From JAOTVV01 sp041602035 (GTDB taxonomy: Bacteria; Gemmatimonadota; Gemmatimonadetes; Gemmatimonadales; GWC2-71-9): a stretch of DNA of 64,000 bases. Below, piece after piece: positions 41,657 through 48,971 of this stretch. The notes below the pieces were generated by a model that did not search any database, was not told the DNA's origin, and saw nothing but the letters and a program-made list of their open reading frames with translations. Position numbers and translations under genes: made by a program. Positions within the stretch are counted from its first letter, which is position 1. Each line of letters opens with the position of its first letter. The DNA lies in the NCBI GenBank assembly GCA_041602035.1, contig JBFIHA010000002.1:1-64000 (forward strand). The letters are read 5' to 3'.

Positions 41657-42049
41657 CTACGCAATCCCCGGCCGGCGGTACTCCTCGGCGAGCCACTGGA
41701 CGGCATGCTCCACGTCCTGAAACTCCCGAACGTCGAGGCCCCAGTTGCGCGCCACCGTTTCGTGGAATCTGGTGGGATCGAAGTTGTCGGACGCTTCGAC
41801 GATGGCCGCACGGCTCACCGTGCCTGGAAAGACACGCATGTAGTGAAACGACACCAACTCGTAGAGGTCGAACGTGCTGAGCGGCTGGCCCCATAACGTG
41901 GCGTCGATGAGAACGCGGGAGCGCCCGTGCTCGCGGCACGCCGTGGCGACGGCATCGACAACGACCCGGCCGGTATCGAGCGTGCGCTCACCGGACACCC
42001 GCACGTAGAGGTGGTCAGGCCGCTGCTGGATGTCGATCTGACAGTCCAT
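41657..42049 (-). CDS. STAS/SpoIIAA-like protein
   Basis: A 130-residue protein whose alternating strand-helix order (LYVRVSGERTLDTGRVVVDAV, then RVLIDATLWGQPLSTFDLYE) fits the SpoIIAA/STAS-like fold used in anti-sigma antagonists and in stand-alone regulators. The usual phosphorylatable Ser cannot be assigned. The AraC-like gene ends 12 bp upstream, so the pair is probably one transcript and may act in one regulatory circuit. Confidence 0.62.
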   Translation of the reverse strand: MDCQIDIQQRPDHLYVRVSGERTLDTGRVVVDAVATACREHGRSRVLIDATLWGQPLSTFDLYELVSFHYMRVFPGTVSRAAIVEASDNFDPTRFHETVARNWGLDVREFQDVEHAVQWLAEEYRRPGIA

Positions 42050-42061
42050 CTACGCCACCTC

Positions 42062-42901
42062 CTACGCCACCTCGTCTCGCCGGTCCACGCTCACCCGACC
42101 GCTTCCCACCCGACGCGCTCGCTCCGGATGCCCCTCGAAGAACCGCTCTCGCACCAGTGCAAGCGCCTCCTCCGATGCCAGGGACATGCGCAGTTCGGCC
42201 GGCGTCATTCCGAACACCTCTTTCACGTTTTGCGTGAAGGATCGCGCTCGCGCATAGCCAAGCCTGGCCGCGACGTCCTCCACCGTGTACCCGGGGTCCT
42301 GCAGGAGACGGTGGGCGTACACCACGCGCAAGAGCGTCAGCATGACACTGGGTGGCGGGAGTGCGACCCTGGCAAACCATCGAGCGCACGTTCGCCGGTC
42401 CATGCGGGCCCGGTCGGCAAGCTCCTGCACGGTGTGGAATTGCGCCGGAGCACGGACGATGGTCTCGATGGCCCATCGCAGCTCGGCGGGCAATCCGTCG
42501 AGCAGGTCGCTCACCTCATCGAGCAGCCGGCGGGACAGGGATCGCGCACCCTCCTCCGTCAGCACATCCCGAATCTGCGTTGGATGGTCGTCGTGGCCGG
42601 CGAGCACCACCGTGCGTACGCCGGACCGGCCGAGCTGGAGTAACACGGCAGGGAGGTCCGGTGTGAGCCGCGCGTACAACACGAGAGGCAGCGAGGGAAA
42701 GAGCACATGCAGTCGTTCGATCTCTTGGGCGCGCGGTGCCCCCTCGAGTGCGGGGTCGACCACGGCGATCTCGATCGGCTGCCGCCGAATGATCGCCACC
42801 GCGCTTGACCAGGTTTCGGCAGGCACGACCGCAAAGCGGTGGCTGGCCGATTTCTGCAATCGACCTGCCAATTCGGGGTGAACCGCCGCTAGAACGTGCA
42901 T
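42062..42901 (-). CDS. AraC-family regulator with a receiver-like N-terminus
   Basis: A 279-residue transcription factor. The C-terminal AraC module occupies about 150-245: FHTVQELADRARMDRRTCARW forms the first helix-turn-helix, and YTVEDVAARLGYARARSFTQNVKEVFGMTP the second. The N-terminal 120 residues look like a degenerate receiver (IAVVDPALEG with an Asp at the end of strand 3). The gene is divergent from the lipopeptide gene across a 114-bp region with a GCCCC/GGGGC dyad, so control of that gene is plausible. Confidence 0.8.
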   Translation of the reverse strand: MHVLAAVHPELAGRLQKSASHRFAVVPAETWSSAVAIIRRQPIEIAVVDPALEGAPRAQEIERLHVLFPSLPLVLYARLTPDLPAVLLQLGRSGVRTVVLAGHDDHPTQIRDVLTEEGARSLSRRLLDEVSDLLDGLPAELRWAIETIVRAPAQFHTVQELADRARMDRRTCARWFARVALPPPSVMLTLLRVVYAHRLLQDPGYTVEDVAARLGYARARSFTQNVKEVFGMTPAELRMSLASEEALALVRERFFEGHPERARRVGSGRVSVDRRDEVA

Positions 42902-42926
42902 AAATGTCCCAATTCCGGCACCTGAT

Positions 42927-42940
42927 GCCCCAAATGGGGC
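42927..42940. promoter_or_regulatory. GCCCC-AAAT-GGGGC dyad in the divergent promoter region
   Basis: A perfect 5-bp inverted repeat with a 4-nt centre between the AraC and lipopeptide genes, 26 bp upstream of the AraC start. It is a candidate operator; nothing identifies the protein that binds it. Confidence 0.35.
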
Positions 42941-43015
42941 CTATTCACGGGCCGCAAATGGGTGGACTTTGGAATCCTGGAACCATTCCCCGTATCCCCC
43001 GTTAAGGAGGCCGTC

Positions 43016-43171
43016 ATGTCGCGAACCCTGCGTCGCCTTGCCCTCACCGCCGTCGCCGCTATTGCGTTGACCGCGGTGGCCTGTGCGAACCCGGTCGGAC
43101 CCCAGCTCGATCTGGACCAGGTCGACAGCCCGCAGACCTCGGAGACCGGGACGCAGGGATCCGGCACCTAG
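43016..43171 (+). CDS. Small exported lipopeptide, 51 residues
   Basis: A 51-residue precursor read from the ATG at 43016 behind AAGGAGG. Residues 1-23 form a lipoprotein signal peptide with lipobox TAVAC. The mature piece is about 29 residues: CANPVGPQLDLDQV followed by the Ser/Gly/Thr tail SETGTQGSGT, acidic and with no predicted fold. It is the only plus-strand gene in about 13 kb. Its TAG stop overlaps the stop of the convergent TPR gene as CTAG. It could be a signal peptide of a TPR-receptor system or a minor lipoprotein; neither is proven. Confidence 0.68.
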   Translation: MSRTLRRLALTAVAAIALTAVACANPVGPQLDLDQVDSPQTSETGTQGSGT

Positions 43172-44448
43172 GTCGCTACTACTTCCGAGCGATCCGTCGC
43201 GAGACTCTCGATGGTGACGCCGTCGAGATCCGCGACGGTCGCCCGGAGATCGTCCGCCACTCCCGACGCCCACGTCGGAGCTGCGACCTCGTGGTCTCCG
43301 CGCCAGTGCTCCAACTCGTCGATCGCCCGCTCCGCCCGGAACAGCCATTCCGGGAGGTGATGTTCGTCCGCAAAAGCAACGAGGATCCGTAGCCGTTCGC
43401 GGGCGGCCTGGCGGTGCCCGAATCGCCCAAGCCCCAGGGCCAGTTTGAGCTGGAAGTCCGCCTGCTCGTCAATGGGGAGCCGAGCGTACTCAGAATCCAG
43501 CTCCCGCCGTCGGCGTTCGAACGAGACCCGGTCTCCCGCCAACGCACTCAAGTCGAGCAACTCGACCGTCGCGCGTAGCCGGGTTTCGAGTGGCGGTTGC
43601 CGCTCCAGCACAGCAAGCAACGCCTTGCGGGCGGCGTCCAGGTGTCCGAGCGCCTTCAGAATCTGGCCGGTATCGCTGAGCGCTCTGGTGCGCTGTAGGG
43701 AGCGGGTGTAGAGGCAAAACGCGCGGTAGGCATGCGGCGCCGCCTCCGCGGCCCGCCCCATGTGGAACAGACATCCTGCCAAATCGTGTGACGCTCGCGC
43801 CTCGCTATCCCGGTCGTTCGCACCCGCCGCCTCCGCCAGCACATCTCGCAGCATCAGCTCGGAGGCTGGCAAGTTGCCAGTTTTTTGCAGGGTGTAGGCG
43901 TGACCGATCCTGCTGAGCCGCTCCAAACGATCGTCGCCCAAGGTACGGGCAATCGTTCCGGCCTGGCTGTACGAGCGCAGGGAGCGTTCGAACTCGCCGC
44001 GCTGCCGCAGCACGCGTGCAAGCTCGAGATAGGCCTCCGCGGCTGCCGGGAGCGGCGCATCGCCCAGCAGGTGTAGTCCCGTGCTGATGACGTCCTCTGC
44101 CTCGGCGAAGCGGAGTTCGCCTTCGAGCCACTCACCGTACTGTCGGAGTGCGGGCCACAGCGAGTCTGCGGGGTCCGACGTGAGAGCCCGCTCCGCGCCA
44201 CTGAGCACCGCCTCCAGCAGCGTGCGCTCATGGCTGGCCGGAAGTGTCTCGACGAATTCCCGAGTGCCACGGAGTTGGTAGCGGAGTCCGCCCGGGTCTG
44301 CCACCGCTGCGTGGCCTTGGAACCGGTCAGCCAGTCGCAAGGCGAGGAACCCGCCCAGTGGGGTCCGGTCGGGAGCCCCGTGCCGGTTGGCGCGCTCGAG
44401 GAACGCGGCGTGACGCTGGGTTGGCAATGCCGTCTCAGTCTCGGGCAT
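43168..44448 (-). CDS. Tetratricopeptide-repeat protein
   Basis: A 426-residue soluble protein built of helical pairs. TPR-like repeats run from about 100 to 330, for example RQYGEWLEGELRFAEAEDVI, YLELARVLRQRGEFERSLRS and DTGQILKALGHLDAARKALL. There is no N-terminal helix-turn-helix and no signal peptide, so it would sit in the cytoplasm. The ATG at 44448 (MPETETALPTQ) has GGAG nine bases upstream. It faces the lipopeptide gene and shares its stop-codon bases. The size and repeat content resemble Rap-type peptide receptors, but no homology is shown. Confidence 0.75.
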   Translation of the reverse strand: MPETETALPTQRHAAFLERANRHGAPDRTPLGGFLALRLADRFQGHAAVADPGGLRYQLRGTREFVETLPASHERTLLEAVLSGAERALTSDPADSLWPALRQYGEWLEGELRFAEAEDVISTGLHLLGDAPLPAAAEAYLELARVLRQRGEFERSLRSYSQAGTIARTLGDDRLERLSRIGHAYTLQKTGNLPASELMLRDVLAEAAGANDRDSEARASHDLAGCLFHMGRAAEAAPHAYRAFCLYTRSLQRTRALSDTGQILKALGHLDAARKALLAVLERQPPLETRLRATVELLDLSALAGDRVSFERRRRELDSEYARLPIDEQADFQLKLALGLGRFGHRQAARERLRILVAFADEHHLPEWLFRAERAIDELEHWRGDHEVAAPTWASGVADDLRATVADLDGVTIESLATDRSEVVAT

Positions 44449-44532
44449 GCTGACCGGCTCCCGCGAGGAACAGGGCGCGTCCAAAACGCGCTAACTCAAC
44501 AGTATGCGCCCCCGGGGATACTGTAGCAAGTC

Positions 44533-44898
44533 TCAGGCCTTCGCCGCCCCGCCCTTCCCACTTTTCCTGATTCGGTCGAGTTCCTTCAAGGTCTCACCGA
44601 CGGTCGATTGCAGGCGCTCAAACCCCGGCGTCTGGGGCGTGATGGACCCGTCCAGCACGCCAAATAGGACGTTTTGGCACACCTGTGCGGCGCGGCGGAG
44701 CCGGAACCGACGCACAAATGCCTGGTAATCGGTGGGACTCTCAGCCGTGAGAATAGCCATGAGCGTCGTGCGCACCCCATCGAGAGTCGCCTTGAAGTCC
44801 TCCAGCATGGTGGCGGCCTGGGCGGGTTCGGTGATGGTCGAGTCCATGGCCTCCAGGGCCTGACGGAGCTCGGCGCGAACCTCGTTCAGCTCCTTCAT
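44533..44898 (-). CDS. Helical protein of unknown function, paralog A
   Basis: A 121-residue helical protein I do not recognise. It shares with the adjacent upstream gene a common pattern: an LR-T segment, then DYQAFVRRFRLRRAAQVCQN, GS-I-P-TPGFE and a closing TLKELDRIR helix. About one residue in four is identical, so the two arose by duplication. The last residues are Lys/Gly/Ala-rich. The ATG overlaps the stop of its paralog (ATGA). No signal peptide; a regulatory or structural role is possible but unproven. Confidence 0.62.
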   Translation of the reverse strand: MKELNEVRAELRQALEAMDSTITEPAQAATMLEDFKATLDGVRTTLMAILTAESPTDYQAFVRRFRLRRAAQVCQNVLFGVLDGSITPQTPGFERLQSTVGETLKELDRIRKSGKGGAAKA

Positions 44899-45239
44899 CG
44901 TCGCTGCCCCTTAGACACCTCCCACAGCTCCAGCAAGGTGGCGTGCATGACCTCGAGGCCCGGTGTGCTCGCGGAGAGAGATCCCGCGTAGAGGTCCGAC
45001 AGAATATCCTCGCACGTCTCCACTGCCCGACGGACTCGTGTCCGGCCGAGGAGCCCTTCGTAGTCATCCTGATTCTCGGCCTTGAGCATGATCCAGATGC
45101 TCGTGCGGAGGTTGTCCACGGCCATCCCGAGGTCTCGCACCCCCTCGAGCGAGCTTGAGCCCTTGGAGATCTGGATGTCCACGATACCGAGTGCGCTCTT
45201 GAGCTCGTCGATACCGTTCTGTATTTCCAGCTTCTGCAT
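44895..45239 (-). CDS. Helical protein of unknown function, paralog B
   Basis: A 114-residue helical protein, partner of the gene just downstream. It carries the same core: LRTSIWIMLKAENQDDYEGL, then RVRRAVETCEDIL and GSLSASTPGLEVMHATLLEL. The Cys in the ETCED helix is shared with CQN in the paralog. Tandem, coupled paralogs often form heterodimers. No family name comes to mind, and its neighbours (TPR protein, aldolase) do not reveal a role. Confidence 0.62.
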   Translation of the reverse strand: MQKLEIQNGIDELKSALGIVDIQISKGSSSLEGVRDLGMAVDNLRTSIWIMLKAENQDDYEGLLGRTRVRRAVETCEDILSDLYAGSLSASTPGLEVMHATLLELWEVSKGQRR

Positions 45240-45349
45240 CGGTCACGCCCAGGAAGGGGTCCGGAGAGTCATCGCCAGTTCTCAGCGCCTAAAGCTGTGA
45301 GGCTGTTGCCTCTGCCGCAATGATCGCACCGGGTTGAACCTCCCAGGAC

Positions 45350-46402
45350 TCAGGCCAACCAGTCGTCGCGATGCTCTGCCACGAACGCGTCGTCCGTCAG
45401 GTGCGGGTATGCTAAGACCACTCGATCGATCTCGTCAGACTGACCGGGAGAAAGGGTCTCGTCGGGGTGCAGGGTCCAGGAGCCGGCAAGCAGGCCCTGG
45501 CGGCATAAGATCTCCTGTATTCCAGGGATGCATCCGGCGTATCCGTGGGCGGTGTCGAAGATCGCTCCATTGGCATCGGTGAGTTGGGCAGCGATCGTGA
45601 GGAGCCTGGGTGGGATGGGCAACCGGTGGGTGACGATCCGTCGGCACTCCGCCAGGAGGTCGGTGGCATGCTTGGTCCACACGGCCCATTGGCCGAGCAC
45701 ACCGCCAACGACGTGGAGTGCTGCTCCGCCTCCGAGTTGGAGCGGAGTGAGCAGATCGAGCACGATGTGGTCGTCGTTCCCCGTATAGAGGGCAACGTCA
45801 TCGCCACGGCCGGCATCGGCCACGGCCCGGGCGACGTCCAGCGTTCGATAGCGATCGAACGGGGCGATCTTGAGTGCCACCAGCCGATCCAGCTCCGCCA
45901 GACGTCGCCAGAACCGATACGGCAGATCGTGCCCGCCGACGGCTGGCTGCAGATAGAAACCCATGACCGGGATGATCTCCGCCACGGCACGGATGTGCTC
46001 GATCATGTGATCGTCCGAGGCGCCGGCTGCATGCCGCAGGTCCACCAGCCCAACGTGATAGCCGAGGTCCACGGCGAGGGTTGCTTCGGTCGTTGCCTGA
46101 GGGATGTCGCCGACGATTCCGGCGATCCTGACGACGGGGTCACGGCTCGTCGACTCGTGCTCAGCGATCGTTGCGGCAGCGAGTGCGAGCACGGGCCCGT
46201 ACAGGCCCACCCCCGGATCGTGGATGGCGAACTGCGTCGTGTGCACCCCGACGGCGAGCCCCCCGGCGCCCGCCGCGAGGTAATACCGTGTGAGGGCCCG
46301 TTGTCGGCGCTCGTCAAGGCGCCGGTCCGGCGTCACCGCCAATGGATGGGCCGGAATGACCAGGCCGCGCTGCAGCCGGCCACGAACCTCGTCGACCGTC
46401 AG
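45350..46402 (-). CDS. Dihydrodipicolinate synthase/aldolase-family protein
   Basis: A 350-residue TIM-barrel class I aldolase-like protein. Lys178 in LVALKIAPFD is the expected Schiff-base lysine and Tyr150 in VMGFYLQPAVG the partner. Substrates may be pyruvate- or keto-sugar-derived, as the adjacent epimerase suggests. The first in-frame start is a CTG at 46402 that overlaps the epimerase stop as CTGA, with GGGGAGG six bases upstream. No ATG, GTG or TTG lies at a sensible point, so a CTG start is proposed. Confidence 0.72.
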   Translation of the reverse strand: MTVDEVRGRLQRGLVIPAHPLAVTPDRRLDERRQRALTRYYLAAGAGGLAVGVHTTQFAIHDPGVGLYGPVLALAAATIAEHESTSRDPVVRIAGIVGDIPQATTEATLAVDLGYHVGLVDLRHAAGASDDHMIEHIRAVAEIIPVMGFYLQPAVGGHDLPYRFWRRLAELDRLVALKIAPFDRYRTLDVARAVADAGRGDDVALYTGNDDHIVLDLLTPLQLGGGAALHVVGGVLGQWAVWTKHATDLLAECRRIVTHRLPIPPRLLTIAAQLTDANGAIFDTAHGYAGCIPGIQEILCRQGLLAGSWTLHPDETLSPGQSDEIDRVVLAYPHLTDDAFVAEHRDDWLA

Positions 46403-47424
46403 AAGCGACCTCCCCGTTCCTCGAAGTGGGTGGGTGCGTCGAACGATCGACCGCCCAGGCGCACCCACTCCGCCACCCAGTCGAGGAGCGTATCCAGCTC
46501 CAGTGTTGGCGACCCGAAGACCTGCGCACTCCGAGCAGCATCGCTCAGCAGGGACGACGGCGCTTCCTGGCCGACAAACCGCGCCTCGACGCCGAGACGC
46601 TCGGCCAAGCGCCGAGCGAGATCGCGGACGGACAGCACCGTCGGCCCGGTCACGTTGAACACGGCGGGTGGTACCGCGCACTGCAGCAGTGCTTCGAGCG
46701 CGACGGCATTGGCATCCCGCTGCCAGATCACGTTCACGTGTCCCGTAGTGAGGTTGACCGGTTGCCCTCGCGACACTTGGTCGGCCAAGTCGCGCAGCAC
46801 GCCGTATCGCAATTCCACGGCATAGTTGAGCCGCAGCATCGCCGTTGGCGTGCCGTAGTGTGTCGAGCACCACGTCACGATGCGCTCCCGTGCCACGGCC
46901 GACTGCGCGTACTCGCCGATCGGCTCGAAGGTGTCACTCTCCACCGAACCAGACCCGTCCACGGGGGTGAGCGGGTAGACGTTCCCGGTGGAGAACACGA
47001 TCAGGTTTGAGGTTCGGTAACGACGCGCCACGAGACCGGGCAGGAATGCATTGAGTGCCCACGTGGCTGTGGGGTCTTGGCTCGTGCCGAACTTCTGACC
47101 TGCCATGAAGACGACGTGTGGTGCCTCGGGAAGGTCGCGCACCACGCCGGGCTCGAGAAGGTCGCATGACACCGTCTCGATGCCGTCCGCCGCGAGGGCC
47201 ACTGCGAGCCCGGGAGTGCGAAAGCGAGAGACGGCGATGACCCGTCGCTGTGAACCCGCCTGCTGAGAGGCCCGATGGGCGAGCCGCACCAGACTCGGAC
47301 CCATCTTCCCGCCCGCGCCAAGCACGAGGAGGTCGCCTGTCAACTCCTCCATGACCCGGACGTCGCGTGCGGTGGGCCGGGACAGACGCTCGTCGAGTTC
47401 CGCTTCGGTGCGTGGCCCGGCCAA
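46399..47424 (-). CDS. NAD-dependent epimerase/dehydratase-family protein
   Basis: A 341-residue extended short-chain dehydrogenase. The Rossmann motif is LLVLGAGGKMGPSL (about 32-45), and VFSTGNVYPLTPVDG and PIGEYAQSAVARERI follow. The usual YxxxK is YAQSA, so the catalytic lysine position is Ala, as in several relatives with this GGKMGPSL signature. The start is uncertain: TTG at 47424 keeps the conserved ELDERLSRPT segment, while the ATG at 47355 removes it. The aldolase gene is coupled downstream. Confidence 0.7.
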   Translation of the reverse strand: MAGPRTEAELDERLSRPTARDVRVMEELTGDLLVLGAGGKMGPSLVRLAHRASQQAGSQRRVIAVSRFRTPGLAVALAADGIETVSCDLLEPGVVRDLPEAPHVVFMAGQKFGTSQDPTATWALNAFLPGLVARRYRTSNLIVFSTGNVYPLTPVDGSGSVESDTFEPIGEYAQSAVARERIVTWCSTHYGTPTAMLRLNYAVELRYGVLRDLADQVSRGQPVNLTTGHVNVIWQRDANAVALEALLQCAVPPAVFNVTGPTVLSVRDLARRLAERLGVEARFVGQEAPSSLLSDAARSAQVFGSPTLELDTLLDWVAEWVRLGGRSFDAPTHFEERGGRF

Positions 47425-47470
47425 CGTCAGTGAGGACCGGCGGCGCGCGGACGGTCGGCAGTCAAGGTCA

Positions 47471-47860
47471 TCAGCCCCCGCCGCCGCCACCCAGGGTGGG
47501 AAAGCCCACGGCGGCCGTGAGGCGCAGTGCCTCCTCGGCCGTGAAGCCCCGCCGCACGAGGGCCTCGTAGTAGTTGCGGGTGAACGTCGCGAGACGCTCG
47601 GCACTCTCCGGTTCGCTCAGTACCTCGAGCAGGCCCGTCATCATGCTCTGCATCATTTGCGTGAAGAACGGGTTCATGTACTGCATCTGCTCCATGACGA
47701 GCGCGAGGGAGTCGGCGAACTCCCCGCCGAACTGTCCAGCGGAATCGCGTGGCGCGGGCTCTTGAGCGCCGGCACTCGAGGGAAAGGCGACAGTGGCGAG
47801 CGTGATCAGCGCCGCGCTCAGCGTCGCGCGGCGACAGCAAGTCCAGATCGTGTGAGGCAT
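47471..47860 (-). CDS. Small exported helical protein
   Basis: A 129-residue exported protein. The signal peptide ends near SAGA|QEP. The mature part is helical with many Met residues (MEQMQYMNPFFTQMMQSMMTG), then RLATFTRNYYEALVRRGFT. It ends in a glycine run. The ATG at 47860 has GGAGA seven bases upstream. It resembles nothing I can name; Met-rich motifs can bind copper, but that is a guess. Confidence 0.6.
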   Translation of the reverse strand: MPHTIWTCCRRATLSAALITLATVAFPSSAGAQEPAPRDSAGQFGGEFADSLALVMEQMQYMNPFFTQMMQSMMTGLLEVLSEPESAERLATFTRNYYEALVRRGFTAEEALRLTAAVGFPTLGGGGGG

Positions 47861-47948
47861 GCATCGTTCTCCGCGCAGCGGGACATGTTGCGGGACCACG
47901 AAACGTACGTCGGTCCTATCGACGGTCGCAAAGCCGATGCGGATCGCG

Positions 47949-48920
47949 CTAGCGTGCTCGCTGCAATCGGCCGGTCGCGCGGTCCCACCGCCAGGTGGCG
48001 TCGTCGCCGGCCAGGTGCACCCCACCCAACCACCGGTCGATCCCCTGAAGGTCGACCCAGTCGCCCCGCCCTCGCAGCACCGCCGTGCCGGTCTCCGTCA
48101 CTCTGACTGGTCGGCTCCAGAACTCCTCCGGCTGCACCCCGCCCTCCGCGACGACCGGGGTCCCGTCGGCGAACGCCACCAATGCGTGGATGCCGCGGCT
48201 CAGCTCCGTCATGTGGTGGGCGAACACCGAATCACCCAGAAACTCTCGCTCCTCGCGCGCCTGGCTGGCGGCGAACGCCTCACGCAGCGTGGCGGCACCG
48301 GATGCCAGCGCCTCGAGGCCCTGCTGTTCGGATCGCGACAACCCGTTGGTGGTGGAGGGATACTGCTCGAGGAGACGCACCAGGGCGCCGTGAAGAAACG
48401 GGAGCGCACTGGTATCCCCCTTCAGCAGGTCGCCGATGCCGGTGGGATCGGGGGATCGAAAGGCGGCCCACGCCTGCCGGCCCAACATGAGCTCCGGCTC
48501 GGTGACCGGTCGCCGTTCCTCAAAACGAGCCGACAGGGCAGTGGATTCGCCGAGGTATTCGGCATCACAGATCAGGGTGAGCGCCGCGGTGCAGCCCCGT
48601 CGGGACGCGAAGTGATCTAGTAGCTGGATCAACTGCAGTTGATCGTAGAGATCGTGCTCGAACCACAGCACGATCTCGTCGTCTCCCGAACACGCTTCCA
48701 GCGTGGCGTCGCGCCGGTCGAACTCGCGCAGTGCCGTGTGGAAGCTCTCCCAACCCCGGTCAGCAATGAACCGGGCCCGCACGGGTCGGAGGTCGGCGAG
48801 CGAAAGGTGAGCCGGGACCGGTCCCTCGTGCAGGACGTCCCGCCAGGCGATGACCTCACCCGGGACGCCCGCGTCGCGGATGCGGCCGGCAGCGTGGTCG
48901 CCGTTGGTCACATGGAGCAT
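47949..48920 (-). CDS. DUF1835-domain protein
   Basis: A 323-residue soluble protein. The N-terminal 120 residues match DUF1835 (MLHVTNGDHAAGRIRDAGVPGEVIAWRDVL, then DEIVLWFEHDLYDQLQLIQ). The C-terminal half fits the DUF3658-type region often fused to it (FLGDSVFAHHMTELSRG). Function is unknown in the family. It lies between the Met-rich exported protein and the DUF4153 membrane protein, with short gaps, and may be transcribed with them. Confidence 0.8.
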   Translation of the reverse strand: MLHVTNGDHAAGRIRDAGVPGEVIAWRDVLHEGPVPAHLSLADLRPVRARFIADRGWESFHTALREFDRRDATLEACSGDDEIVLWFEHDLYDQLQLIQLLDHFASRRGCTAALTLICDAEYLGESTALSARFEERRPVTEPELMLGRQAWAAFRSPDPTGIGDLLKGDTSALPFLHGALVRLLEQYPSTTNGLSRSEQQGLEALASGAATLREAFAASQAREEREFLGDSVFAHHMTELSRGIHALVAFADGTPVVAEGGVQPEEFWSRPVRVTETGTAVLRGRGDWVDLQGIDRWLGGVHLAGDDATWRWDRATGRLQRAR

Positions 48921-48971
48921 GACGGCCGAGGGCCCATCGGACCGTGTGAGCCGGGTGACACCACGCGTGCG

